Shown: positions 29,518-37,680, counted from the stretch's first letter. The stretch: 64,000 bases of DNA from Cryomorpha sp963836915 (GCA_963836915.1 CAWILH010000002.1:248001-312000); one strand, 5' to 3'. The notes: generated by a model from the sequence alone, not told the origin. Numbers and translations: made by a program.

Positions 29518-30168
29518 ATGGGCGAGTTTTTCCATATCATTTTCAATGCGGCGAATGCCTTGCCCACCGGCCTGCTTTTCTTCGTCTTGCTCTACTGGAT
29601 CGTCGTAATATTCGGCTTTCTCGGTACCGATTTCCTTGATTTCGATCTGGATACGGACATAGATGTGGACGGCGATATAGACTACGGGGCTTCCGCTTCC
29701 GCCGATATTTCGTGGATCAACCATGTGCTCGTATTCTTCAATCTGGGCAAAATCCCGGTAATGATCTGGATGAGCTTCTTGGTATTTCCACTCTGGCTTA
29801 TCTGTATCAATGTCAATGCCTTGCTTGGCTTTGAAAGCTTCCTGCCCGGGCTGATTGTTTTCATTCCGGCATTGATAGTCGGGCTATTTGTCGCCAAGTT
29901 GCTCACCTGGCCCTTCGTCCGGTTTTTTCAGCGCATAGATGAAGAGTCGAAAGAGAAAGAAGTGCTGGGCAGGGTAGGCGTGGTAACGGTTTCGGCCGAT
30001 GCAAAAAGTAGCGGTCAGGCCGAAATAGACCATGGCGGCACATACCTGCGCATGGGAATCCGCACAAGGGATGAGATACGCGTTAGCAAGGGGCAGAAGG
30101 TGCTTTTTATCCAGCCTTTCGGCGAAAGGGGCATCTATCTGGTGGAGCCATATAACGAGATAGAATAA
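29518..30168 (+). CDS. YqiJ/NfeD-like membrane protein with OB-fold domain
   Basis: A 216-residue protein with three to four membrane segments (ALPTGLLFFVLLYWIVVIFGFLG; GKIPVMIWMSFLVFPLWLICI; FLPGLIVFIPALIVGLFVAKLL), an acidic Asp-rich loop after the first segment (DFLDFDLDTDIDVDGDIDY), and a C-terminal beta-barrel (LGRVGVVTVSADAKSSGQAEID...VSKGQKVLFIQPFGERGIYLVEPY) of the OB/NfeD type. YqiJ and NfeD proteins are regular partners of flotillins and are thought to organise membrane microdomains. The start lies 8 bases after pspA and 42 bases before the flotillin gene. The Asp-rich loop might bind cations. Confidence 0.85.
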   Translation: MGEFFHIIFNAANALPTGLLFFVLLYWIVVIFGFLGTDFLDFDLDTDIDVDGDIDYGASASADISWINHVLVFFNLGKIPVMIWMSFLVFPLWLICINVNALLGFESFLPGLIVFIPALIVGLFVAKLLTWPFVRFFQRIDEESKEKEVLGRVGVVTVSADAKSSGQAEIDHGGTYLRMGIRTRDEIRVSKGQKVLFIQPFGERGIYLVEPYNEIE

Positions 30169-30210
30169 AATTAACCAAGGCCGAAAGGCGATCATTTTAA
30201 ACCTAAAACA

Positions 30211-32388
30211 ATGGAATCATTTTTTCAAAATTCACTCATGGTCTCGATCATCATTGGAGTGATTATCCTTTTCGGGATTATTGCGATGTTTTCGCGGTTT
30301 TACCACAAAACGTCACAGGGCCAAGCGCTCGTGCGAACGGGTATCGGCGGTATCAGTATTTCATTTAATGGAATGCTTGTGGTGCCCGTGCTACACAAAG
30401 TTGAGATTATGGATATCTCGCTAAGCACTATCACCATAGAGCGTAACGGAAAAGATGGGCTGGTCTGCAAGGACAATCTGCGTGCCGACATTAAAGTGGC
30501 CTTTTTCGTAAGGGTAAACGAGCGCGTTGAAGACGTGAAAAAAGTGGCGCAGGCCATTGGCTGTAGCCGTGCATCTTCCAAAGAAGCGCTGCGATTGCTC
30601 TTCGATGCCAAGTTTTCGGAAGCCCTAAAGACGGTTGGTAAAAAGTTCGAATTCGTAGATCTCTATAATCAGCGGGATGAGTTCCGAAAGGAAATACTCA
30701 ACTCCATCGGTACCGACCTGAATGGTTATGTGCTGGATGATGCAGCCATCGACTTTTTGGAGCAGACTTCTTTGGCTTCGCTAGACCCGAGCAATATTCT
30801 CGATGCGGAAGGGATCAAGAAGATCACCGAAATCACCGCAAGGGAAGCCGTGAAAGCCAACTTCATTCAGCGCGACAAGGAAAAAACGATCAAACAACAA
30901 GACGTGGAAGCCCGCGAAGCCATATTGGTGCTGGAAAGGCAACTTGCCGAAAGCGAAGAAAAACAGAAACGGGAAGTTGCCAATGCGCGATCGCGCGAAG
31001 AAGCCGAAACCGCAAAAGTAGCGCAGGAAGAACGCCTGAAATCAGAAAAAGCGCGCATTGCGACCGAAGAAGAAATATATGTGGCTGAAGAGAATAAACT
31101 GCGACAGGTAATAGTGGCCGCTAAAAACAAAGAGCGCACTGAAGCAGTGGAAACCGAGCGTGTGGAGAAAGACCGATTGCTGGAAGTCACCGAGCGCAAC
31201 CGCATCGTAACCTTGGCCGAAATCGAGAAAGAAAAGGCTATTGAAGAGCAAAAGAAAAATATTCAGGAAGTAATAAGGGAGCGGATAGCCATTGAGAAAA
31301 CGGTTGTGGACGAAGAAGAGATCATCAAGGATACCCGCGCATTTGCGGAAGCACAACGGGACAAAAAAGTATCAATAACCAAGGCAGAAGAAGAAGCCGA
31401 AAAAGGATTGGTACTGGAAATAAAGAAGGCCGAAGCCCAGAAACAGGCATCGGAATTCAAGGCCAAGCAAACCATCATCGACGCAGATGCCGAGCAGCAA
31501 AGCAGCGTGCAGCGCGCCGAAGCGATAAAAACCATGGCCGAAGCGGAAGCATCGCGCTACGCGGCAACAGGTTTGGCGGAAGCCCAAGTAATGGAAGCCA
31601 AGGCACTAGCCCGCGAGAAGCAGGGTGACGCCGAAGCATCGGTGCTCGAAGCGCAGGCATTGGCGGAAGCCAAAGGCATAGAAGCCAAATCGCAGGCACA
31701 GTCGGAAGCCGATCTGAAAATAGGTCGAGCTGCGGCAGATGTGCTCAAGGCAAAAGGGCTTTCGGAAGCCGAAGTAACCCGGGAGAAGGCGGCTGCCGAC
31801 AAGGAAAAAGGCCTGGCCGAAGCCAATGTGAGCCAAGAAAAATTCAACGCCGAAGCGGAAGGATTGAGCAGAAAAGCTGCGGCTATGAAGGAGTTGGATG
31901 GGGTTGGCAAGGAGCACGAGGAGTTCAAGCTTCGGCTCAACAAAGACAAGGAAGTGGAATTGGCCGGTATCAATATTCAAAAAGACATCGCTGATGCGCA
32001 GGCAGAAGTGCTTTCCACGGCTTTGCGCTCAGCCAAAATCGACATTGTGGGCGGCGAAGCGGTATTCTTCGACAAGATTGTCGGTGCCATTTCCAATGGA
32101 AAAGCTGTGGATCGGGCGGTGCAAAACAGCCAAGTGCTTTCGGAAATACGCGGCCAATTGCTCGGCTCCGACGGTGGACAATCATTGATCCACCAATTGA
32201 AATCGCTCTTTAGTGAATCGGGCATCAAAACCGACGACCTGAAAAACCTTTCGATAGCCGCGCTGATCACCCAAATGATGCTGAGCACAGATGATGACCA
32301 GAAGCGCAGCAAGCTGGGCAATTTGCTCGACCTGGCAAAGCGTACGGGCATAGCGGGCGAGAATGCGGGAGAGTTGGGGTTGGGGTGA
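30211..32388 (+). CDS. Flotillin (YqiK type)
   Basis: A 725-residue membrane scaffold protein. An N-terminal membrane segment (LMVSIIIGVIILFGIIAMFSRFY) leads into a SPFH domain (about 30-200: ALVRTGIGGISISFNGMLVVPVLHKVEIMDISLSTITIER...LRADIKVAFFVRVN). Next is a very long Ala/Glu/Lys-rich coiled coil (about 210-600) with many repeats of the EAEA type (AEAEASRYAATGLAEAQVMEAKALAREK), and a C-terminal oligomerisation part. YqiK-type flotillins have this extended coiled coil, longer than FloT. In E. coli and others they pair with YqiJ. The gene is the last one before the AT-rich insertion; the large ATPase that normally continues such operons appears 5.2 kb further on. Confidence 0.93.
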   Translation: MESFFQNSLMVSIIIGVIILFGIIAMFSRFYHKTSQGQALVRTGIGGISISFNGMLVVPVLHKVEIMDISLSTITIERNGKDGLVCKDNLRADIKVAFFVRVNERVEDVKKVAQAIGCSRASSKEALRLLFDAKFSEALKTVGKKFEFVDLYNQRDEFRKEILNSIGTDLNGYVLDDAAIDFLEQTSLASLDPSNILDAEGIKKITEITAREAVKANFIQRDKEKTIKQQDVEAREAILVLERQLAESEEKQKREVANARSREEAETAKVAQEERLKSEKARIATEEEIYVAEENKLRQVIVAAKNKERTEAVETERVEKDRLLEVTERNRIVTLAEIEKEKAIEEQKKNIQEVIRERIAIEKTVVDEEEIIKDTRAFAEAQRDKKVSITKAEEEAEKGLVLEIKKAEAQKQASEFKAKQTIIDADAEQQSSVQRAEAIKTMAEAEASRYAATGLAEAQVMEAKALAREKQGDAEASVLEAQALAEAKGIEAKSQAQSEADLKIGRAAADVLKAKGLSEAEVTREKAAADKEKGLAEANVSQEKFNAEAEGLSRKAAAMKELDGVGKEHEEFKLRLNKDKEVELAGINIQKDIADAQAEVLSTALRSAKIDIVGGEAVFFDKIVGAISNGKAVDRAVQNSQVLSEIRGQLLGSDGGQSLIHQLKSLFSESGIKTDDLKNLSIAALITQMMLSTDDDQKRSKLGNLLDLAKRTGIAGENAGELGLG

Positions 32389-32516
32389 GATTTTTATTGT
32401 ACAGAAACATGGCTTTTTAGATTTTACAACATGCAATTTCCTTCTGCACTTATTTGATTGGTTAGCACAAAGAGTCACTTGTTTATTTTCTATTATCGAA
32501 ATAATATTTTTAAAGT

Positions 32517-32945
32517 ATGTTGAAACCATTGGAACAGTTTATATGCGATAGTTGCCGTCAAACCATCGAAACTCCAGATCACGGGTGGGTTGAATGGGTG
32601 GGTGAAGGAAACCGAAATCATGGCTTTAGAATTTGTCATGATAATGGGAGATGTCCACGCCTTTCTAAGAATGAATATTTATGCGATCAGCCGCTTAGTA
32701 GCTTTCTGGGAGATTACAAATGGAAGGAGTTTTATTCATTTTTAGACGATGCAATTCAATATCAAATTCTACTTGAAAATTTCGATCCAAGCGATTTTCA
32801 AGAATTGTCTGAATTTATAAAAAGACTTACTGTGCCCTATTACGAGGAAGCACGTCAATTTATTGATCAGCAACAACTTCAATCGAATAATTATATGGGG
32901 TTACGTAAAAAAGACTTGAAAAATATTATTGATGAAAACAAATAG
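32517..32945 (+). CDS. Hypothetical protein with a Cys-pair N-terminus
   Basis: A 142-residue soluble protein I do not recognise. The N-terminus FICDSCRQTI and the later FRICHDNGRCPR and YLCDQPL carry Cys residues that could hold a zinc ion. A Trp pair lies between them (HGWVEWVGEG). The C-terminal half is helical and acidic (WKEFYSFLDDAIQYQILLENFDPSDFQELSEFIKRL). Composition is AT-rich compared with the flotillin gene just upstream, marking the start of the inserted region. It is separated from flotillin by 128 bases, so it may have its own promoter. Confidence 0.6.
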   Translation: MLKPLEQFICDSCRQTIETPDHGWVEWVGEGNRNHGFRICHDNGRCPRLSKNEYLCDQPLSSFLGDYKWKEFYSFLDDAIQYQILLENFDPSDFQELSEFIKRLTVPYYEEARQFIDQQQLQSNNYMGLRKKDLKNIIDENK

Positions 32946-33146
32946 TTTTCTCAGAGGCTTTCTGTTAAATTCTGGCTCGGCATTGGAGTCGATAACTACA
33001 TAGAAGCAGAATCGGAAAACAAGGAAATGGAACTGAATGAAATTCCGCGCTATAAAGATAAAAATGCCGCTTGATCCAAAGGGCTACGCTTCTGCAATCA
33101 AGGTTCGGACAACTGCGAATATTATAAACTGAATTTCGGAATTGAT

Positions 33147-33392
33147 ATGAGTAAAGGTGTTGCCATATCGCAAAAAAAAATTGAGAATGGAATTTTCACT
33201 GTTCGAGGCGAGCAGGTGATGGTAGACCGTGATTGTGCAGAAGATTATCTGATAAAAACAAGGGTTTTGAATCGAGCGGCAAAACGAAATCTTCCAACTG
33301 CAAACCGTTCGTACCCTTGTGATGATCAAAACGCTTTACATGATGCAGGTGTTGAAATTTTCGTCTCAAATTGGAAATTAGATGAGAAATGA
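33147..33392 (+). pseudogene. Decayed ORF6N-PLD gene fragment
   Basis: The first 50 or so codons (MSKGVAISQKKIENGIFTVRGEQVMVDRD, then TRVLNRAAKRN) are a near copy of the starts of the intact ORF6N-PLD genes at 34221 and 35144. After that the frame runs into unrelated sequence (YPCDDQNALHDAGVEIF) and stops at 33392, inside the start of the RhuM-PLD gene. Key positions have changed (DRDLAEMYQVET became DRDCAEDYLIKT). It is best read as the remnant of a fourth copy of the family, lost by deletion. The bases just before its ATG (TTGATATGAG) equal the junction found before each intact copy. Confidence 0.75.
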
Positions 33393-34224
33393 AATCATTC
33401 TATATCGGCCTGACGAGCTCACTGAGCATATTGAAGTTAGGCTCGAAGATGAAACTGTGTGGCTGAATCAAGCGCAATTGGTACGGCTATTTCAACGAGA
33501 TCAATCAGTAATATCACGACATATAAATAATGTGTTTAAGGAAGGTGAATTAGATGAAGAAGGCAATATGCAAAAAATGCATATTCCTTTTTCCGATAAA
33601 CCTGTTGCATACTACAATCTAGATGCAATTATTTCGGTAGGTTACCGCGTAAAATCCAAACAAGGCACTCAATTCCGCATTTGGGCAACTCGTGTTCTTA
33701 AAGATTATTTGTTGAAAGGCTATGCCATTAATAACCGCATGAACCGCCTTGAAGACCATGTAGAAACTTTGAAGAATAAAGTAGAGCAAATAGACCTGCA
33801 AATCAGTACGCAGCAAATTCCTACCCAAGGTGTATTCTTTGACGGGCAAGTATTTGATGCTTATGAGTTGGCTTCCAAAATCATCCGCTCAGCCAAAAAG
33901 AGCATTGTGTTAATTGATAACTATATCGATGAGAATGCCATAACCCACTTAGCTAAGAAAGACAAAGCTGTGCAGGTGCATTTGCTCACAAAAAGTATGA
34001 GTAAACAACTGAACTTGGATGTGCAAAAAGCCAACGAACAATATCGAAATTTTAAATTGCTGGAATTTGCCAAAAGCCATGACCGTTTTTTAATTATTGA
34101 CAACAAAAAAGTCTATCATTTAGGGGCTTCGCTCAAAGATTTGGGCAAGAAGTGGTTTGCTTTTTCAAAGATGGAAGCCAAATCGGTGGAAGTGATTATG
34201 AAAGAAATCAAGGGGTTGATATGA
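33382..34224 (+). CDS. RhuM-family N-terminus fused to PLD-like domain
   Basis: A 280-residue protein with two parts. Residues 1-120 match the virulence RhuM family (IILYRPDELTEHIEVRLEDETVWLNQAQLVRLFQRDQSVISRHINN...YNLDAIISVGYRVKSKQGTQFRIWAT), which has a helix-turn-helix-like element (LNQAQLVRLFQRDQSVISRHI). After a coiled coil (RLEDHVETLKNKVEQIDLQIS) comes a PLD-like domain (about 155-275: FDAYELASKIIRSAKKSIVLIDNYIDENAITHL...SHDRFLIIDNKKVYHLGASLKDLG). The catalytic motif is HDRFLIID, HxRx4D instead of HxKx4D, so activity is uncertain. The C-terminal half is almost the same as in the next two genes while the N-terminus is of another family. Its TGA overlaps the ATG of the next gene (ATGA). 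First gene of a seven-gene coupled chain. Confidence 0.88.
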   Translation: MRNEIILYRPDELTEHIEVRLEDETVWLNQAQLVRLFQRDQSVISRHINNVFKEGELDEEGNMQKMHIPFSDKPVAYYNLDAIISVGYRVKSKQGTQFRIWATRVLKDYLLKGYAINNRMNRLEDHVETLKNKVEQIDLQISTQQIPTQGVFFDGQVFDAYELASKIIRSAKKSIVLIDNYIDENAITHLAKKDKAVQVHLLTKSMSKQLNLDVQKANEQYRNFKLLEFAKSHDRFLIIDNKKVYHLGASLKDLGKKWFAFSKMEAKSVEVIMKEIKGLI

Positions 34225-35147
34225 GTAAAGATGTTGCCATATCGCAGAAACAAATTGAGAATCGAATTTTTACTGTTCGGGGCAATCAGGTGATGATAGA
34301 CCGTGATTTGGCAGAAATGTACCAAGTTGAAACAAGGGTTTTAAATCAATCGGTAAAACGAAACATTGATCGTTTTCCTGAAAAATTCAGATTTCAACTG
34401 ACCCTTGATGAAATTGAAGAATTGAAATCACAAATTGTGTCGTCAAATTCAAGATCACAAATTGTGACCTTGAACCAATCAGGGACACCGCAAGGTGGGA
34501 ACATAAAGTACCTGCCCTATGTCTTTACAGAGCAGGGAGTGGCAATGCTTTCAGCTGTATTGCGGTCAAATATCGCCGTTAAAGTAAGCATACAAATTAT
34601 AGATGCATTTGTAGAAATGCGGAAACTCATTGCCGGGCACAGTGGGCTACTTCAAAGAATAGACCGCGTGGAACACAAACAAATAGAAACAGATCAAAAA
34701 TTTGAGCAAGTTTTTAAAGCGCTTGAAAGCAAAGACGTGATTCCCAATCAAGGGATATTTTTTAACGGACAAGTATTTGATGCATATGAATTGACTTCCA
34801 AGATTATTCGTTCGGCCCTAGAGCACATTGTGTTGATTGACAGTTATGTCGATGAAAATACACTGACGCACCTAGCAAAAAAGAAGAAAGGGGTAAACGT
34901 ACTTTTACTCAGTAAATCTATAAGTAAACAACTAAAATTAGACGTGCAAAAAGCCAACGAACAATATGGCAATTTTCGGTTGCTGGAATTTGCCAAAAGC
35001 CATGACCGCTTTTTAATTATTGACAACAAAAAAGTCTATCATTTAGGAGCTTCGCTGAAAGATTTGGGCAAGAAGTGGTTTGCTTTTTCAAAGATGGAAG
35101 CCAAATCGGTGGAAGTGATTATGAAAGAAATCAAGGGGTTGATATGA
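34221..35147 (+). CDS. ORF6N domain protein with PLD-like C-terminus, copy 1
   Basis: A 308-residue protein. The N-terminal ORF6N domain (phage KilA-N relatives, DNA-binding) covers about 1-130: VAISQKQIENRIFTVRGNQVMIDRDLAEMYQVETRVLNQSVKRNIDRFPEKFRFQLT and YVFTEQGVAMLSAVLRS. Then comes a short coiled coil (LLQRIDRVEHKQIETDQKFEQVFKALE) and the same PLD-like domain as its neighbours (HDRFLIID). The start at 34221 forms an ATGA overlap with the upstream gene; an in-frame ATG at 34152 lies inside that gene and would add 23 shadow residues. The middle of the ORF6N domain has an extra Gln/Ser-rich segment (IVSSNSRSQIVTLNQSGTPQ) not found in copy 2, so variation concentrates in the putative recognition part. 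Confidence 0.88.
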   Translation: MSKDVAISQKQIENRIFTVRGNQVMIDRDLAEMYQVETRVLNQSVKRNIDRFPEKFRFQLTLDEIEELKSQIVSSNSRSQIVTLNQSGTPQGGNIKYLPYVFTEQGVAMLSAVLRSNIAVKVSIQIIDAFVEMRKLIAGHSGLLQRIDRVEHKQIETDQKFEQVFKALESKDVIPNQGIFFNGQVFDAYELTSKIIRSALEHIVLIDSYVDENTLTHLAKKKKGVNVLLLSKSISKQLKLDVQKANEQYGNFRLLEFAKSHDRFLIIDNKKVYHLGASLKDLGKKWFAFSKMEAKSVEVIMKEIKGLI

Positions 35148-36028
35148 GTGAAGATGTTGCCATATCGCAAAAACAAATTGAGAATCGAATTTTCACTGTT
35201 CGGGGCAATCAGGTGATGATAGACCGTGATTTGGCAGAAATGTATCAGGTAGAAACCAAAGTGTTGAATCAAGCAGTAAAGCGCAATATTGAGCGATTTC
35301 CTGAACTATTTCGCTTTCAACTTTCTGATAGTGAAAAAACAGAACTGGTCACAAATTGTGACCGGTTCGAATCACTGAAACATTCATCAAATAACCCATT
35401 TGCATTTACGGAACAAGGTGTGGCCATGCTCTCAGCTATTTTGCGTAGTGAGACGGCCGTCAAGGTCAGCATCCAAATTATCAGTGCTTTTGTAGAAATG
35501 CGAAAACTCATTGCCGGGCACAGTGGGCTACTTCAAAGAATAGACCGCGTGGAACACAAACAAATAGAAACAGATCAAAAATTTGAGCAAGTTTTTAAAG
35601 CGCTAGAAAGCAAAGACATGATTCCCAATCAAGGGATATTTTTCAACGGACAAGTATTTGATGCATATGAATTGGCTTCTAAAATTATTCGTTCGGCATT
35701 AGAGCGCATTGTGTTGATCGACAATTATGTGGATGAAAATACACTTACGCACTTAGCAAAAAAGAAGAAAGGGGTAAACGTACTTTTACTCAGTAAATCT
35801 ATAAGCAAACAACTAAAATTAGACGTGCAAAAAGCCAACGAACAATATGGAAATTTTAAATTGCTGGAATTTGCCAAAAGCCATGACCGCTTTTTGGTTA
35901 TTGACAACAAAGAAGTCTATCATTTAGGCGCTTCGCTCAAAGATTTGGGCAAGAAGTGGTTTGCTTTTTCGAAGATGGATGTCAAATCGGTGGAAGTGAT
36001 TATGAAAGAAATCAAGGGGTTGATATGA
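35144..36028 (+). CDS. ORF6N domain protein with PLD-like C-terminus, copy 2
   Basis: A 294-residue paralogue of the previous gene. The first 50 and the last 175 residues are nearly the same (about ten differences in the C-terminal half), while the centre of the ORF6N domain differs (LSDSEKTELVTNCDRFESLKHSSNNPFAFTEQG). It keeps the motif HDRFLVID. The start at 35144 overlaps the previous stop (ATGA), and its own stop overlaps the fic start in the same way. An in-frame ATG at 35075 is rejected as a start because it lies inside the preceding gene. Near-identical flanks with a variable centre suggest recombination between copies or selection on specificity. Confidence 0.88.
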   Translation: MSEDVAISQKQIENRIFTVRGNQVMIDRDLAEMYQVETKVLNQAVKRNIERFPELFRFQLSDSEKTELVTNCDRFESLKHSSNNPFAFTEQGVAMLSAILRSETAVKVSIQIISAFVEMRKLIAGHSGLLQRIDRVEHKQIETDQKFEQVFKALESKDMIPNQGIFFNGQVFDAYELASKIIRSALERIVLIDNYVDENTLTHLAKKKKGVNVLLLSKSISKQLKLDVQKANEQYGNFKLLEFAKSHDRFLVIDNKEVYHLGASLKDLGKKWFAFSKMDVKSVEVIMKEIKGLI

Positions 36029-36585
36029 ACCACTCCATCGATAAGAAAAGTCTCGAAAATGCCTACCGTCTATTTGATTCGGGAGCAATCGACACCATTG
36101 AAATCGGCACAACCAAAGGATTGCAAGAGATTCACAAGTGTCTTTTCGATGGCTTGTATGATTTTGCAGGGGAAGTACGGAGCAAAAATATCACAAAAGG
36201 CAATTTTAGGTTTGCCAATGCATTGTATTTGAAGGAGATTTTGATGAAAATCGAAGAAATGCCCGAAAAGACTTTTGACGGGATTGTCGCGAAATATGTG
36301 GAAATGAATATTGCCCATCCATTTATGGAAGGCAACGGCAGGGCCATGCGCATCTGGTTGGACTTGATCTTGAAAAAGAACATGGCAAACCTGGTCAATT
36401 GGCAGTTTGTGGACAAAACGCTGTACTTGCAAGCCATGGAGAGAAGTCCGGTGAATGATCTGGAGCTAAGAACATTGCTTTCCAACAATTTGACGGATGA
36501 AATAAGCAACCGCGAAATAATTTTTAAGGGAATAGAACAATCCTACTATTATGAAGGCTATAAAAAAGGGGATGATGAAATTTAG
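36025..36585 (+). CDS. Fic-domain AMPylase, class III (C-terminal inhibitory motif)
   Basis: A 186-residue Fic enzyme that would transfer AMP (or another nucleotide part) to hydroxyl groups of a target protein. The catalytic loop is HPFMEGNGRAMR with His98. The family core flap and helices are present (HKCLFDGLYDFAGEVRSKNITKG). Near the C-terminus S173-Y-Y-Y-E177-G178 matches the inhibitory motif [S/T]xxxE[G/N]; its placement 79 residues after the catalytic His is as in the class III enzyme NmFic, so the protein should hold itself inactive until oligomer state or autoAMPylation frees it. It is joined by ATGA to the upstream ORF6N-PLD gene. Known class III targets include gyrase; the target here is unknown. 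The in-frame ATG at 35956 is a shadow inside the upstream gene. Confidence 0.92.
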   Translation: MNHSIDKKSLENAYRLFDSGAIDTIEIGTTKGLQEIHKCLFDGLYDFAGEVRSKNITKGNFRFANALYLKEILMKIEEMPEKTFDGIVAKYVEMNIAHPFMEGNGRAMRIWLDLILKKNMANLVNWQFVDKTLYLQAMERSPVNDLELRTLLSNNLTDEISNREIIFKGIEQSYYYEGYKKGDDEI

Positions 36586-36874
36586 GGAAAGTCACAATTG
36601 GCAGCTTTGTCATTTGAAAGATGGACTTAGACAGGGCTCGAATAAGATCAATCTGAATGAAATATGGGAGAAAATCTTTCGCAACTATATTCCGGCAAGG
36701 AAGTCAGGTACCGATCCCGATTTTAATTATGGCGAATATGCCACAATTAGAAATCAGGCGGGACTTAACAGGTATAAGATCAGCGTAAAAGAATGGACCA
36801 AAAAAACTGGAGTGTTTGTCCCAAAAGCCGAATCAGTTAGCCATGGTTGGACTTTTAATATTTCTGCAACATGA
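36572..36874 (+). CDS. Hypothetical protein coupled to fic
   Basis: I do not recognise this protein of about 100 residues (MMKFRESHNWQLCHLKDGLRQG...). It has a mixed charged sequence with LNEIWEKIFRNYIPA, YGEYATIRNQAGLNRYKISVKEWTKKTGVFVPKAE and no membrane segment. It starts inside the last codons of fic (ATG at 36572, with 36551 as a longer option) and its TGA overlaps the ATG of the following membrane protein. This double overlap is the main evidence that it is translated. It could be a small regulator or target of the Fic enzyme, but that is speculation. Confidence 0.55.
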   Translation: MMKFRESHNWQLCHLKDGLRQGSNKINLNEIWEKIFRNYIPARKSGTDPDFNYGEYATIRNQAGLNRYKISVKEWTKKTGVFVPKAESVSHGWTFNISAT

Positions 36875-37425
36875 AAAATTTGATTGTTCTTTTACCGCTC
36901 TTTTGTCTATTTACAAGCATGGGTTTTGGTCAAGAGAATGATTCGAGTCTTGTCGTTAGTGAAAATATGGTGTCATATCCCAACGAAGAGAATAGTGATG
37001 ATTACGATGAGTCGCAAAATTTTTCTCCTGGACTGGCTTTTTTCGCTCTTATTGGAATAGGGTTTATTTTAATCGGCGTTGGGGCTGGCATTGCCTTAAC
37101 GGTAATAGGACTTCTAATAATATTCGGATTAATTTCACTTGGCATACTTTCAACGTCTGTTCTAATTGGTATTTATAAAAAATCGTATGCGTCGGGCTTC
37201 AAGGTTTTTCTATTAACGTCTACCACTTTTGCAGGCTTCTTACTTTGCGGTATCGGTTTTTGGTTGATGAACAAATTTCTACATTGGTGGACTGCTCAAA
37301 CTGCTATTACCATTGGTGCGGGAATTGGGATTTTGACCGGTCTCGTCTTTGGCTTGGTTGCATTCTTTATATTACGAAGATTTGCATTGTACTTAAAGAA
37401 CCGGTTGCAAGAGAAACCAATATGA
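36871..37425 (+). CDS. Hypothetical membrane protein in the accessory chain
   Basis: A 184-residue protein with a signal peptide (MKNLIVLLPLFCLFTSMGFGQ), an acidic periplasmic stretch of about 30 residues (ENSDDYDESQNFSPG), then four hydrophobic segments (LAFFALIGIGFILIGVGAG, IALTVIGLLIIFGLISLGILS, VFLLTSTTFAGFLLCGIGFW, AITIGAGIGILTGLVFGLVAF) and a basic end (RRFALYLKNRLQEKPI). No known family. It overlaps both neighbours by 4 bases (ATGA at each side). A membrane partner for the cytosolic Fic and PLD-like proteins would fit an effector role, as many conflict systems act on the membrane, but nothing in the sequence proves it. Confidence 0.7.
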   Translation: MKNLIVLLPLFCLFTSMGFGQENDSSLVVSENMVSYPNEENSDDYDESQNFSPGLAFFALIGIGFILIGVGAGIALTVIGLLIIFGLISLGILSTSVLIGIYKKSYASGFKVFLLTSTTFAGFLLCGIGFWLMNKFLHWWTAQTAITIGAGIGILTGLVFGLVAFFILRRFALYLKNRLQEKPI

Positions 37426-37643
37426 ACAATCAATTTCGAAATGAAAATTCGCCCGAAGTTTTAAGCACTTGGGAGAAAATATGCCATCCCGAAATCAATT
37501 ACCCCGAATTCGGGGTAATTGAGCAACAGGAATGTACCATCAGATTTAAGGAATTTATTAATCGGTTGATTAACAAAGCAGGAGCAAAACCTTTTCATAA
37601 TATATATGACCCCTATTTTTACAGCACCCGAAACACCAAGTAA
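37422..37643 (+). CDS. Small hypothetical protein at the end of the accessory chain
   Basis: A 73-residue protein without known family (MNNQFRNENSPEVLSTWEKI...). It contains PEINYPEFGVIEQQECTIRF and a C-terminal helix (FKEFINRLINKAG). It starts in an ATGA overlap with the membrane protein and ends 37 bases before the probable start of the large ATPase. Part of its coding sequence is a perfect 26-bp palindrome (37496-37521). The evidence for translation is the coupling and lack of another explanation. Confidence 0.5.
   Translation: MNNQFRNENSPEVLSTWEKICHPEINYPEFGVIEQQECTIRFKEFINRLINKAGAKPFHNIYDPYFYSTRNTK
37496..37521. repeat. Perfect 26-bp palindrome centred on GAATTC
   Basis: CAATTACCCCGAA and its exact reverse complement meet without spacer. 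It lies inside the 73-residue ORF. Such a perfect palindrome in coding sequence is unusual and could be a protein-binding site, a cruciform or the trace of a small palindromic element. Confidence 0.8.
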
Positions 37644-37680
37644 AACCCAAAAAACAACCCCAACTTCGCCTAAACACAAA

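Noticed and set aside
34152..34220. Upstream ATG starts for the ORF6N-PLD and fic genes (34152, 35075, 35956)
   Set aside because: All lie inside the preceding gene and add the same 23-residue out-of-frame translation of that gene's end; the ATGA starts are the real ones.
26980..36028. Prophage or integrative element with att sites
   Set aside because: ORF6N and RhuM occur in phages, but I see no integrase, transposase, tRNA or flanking direct repeat, and no phage structural gene.
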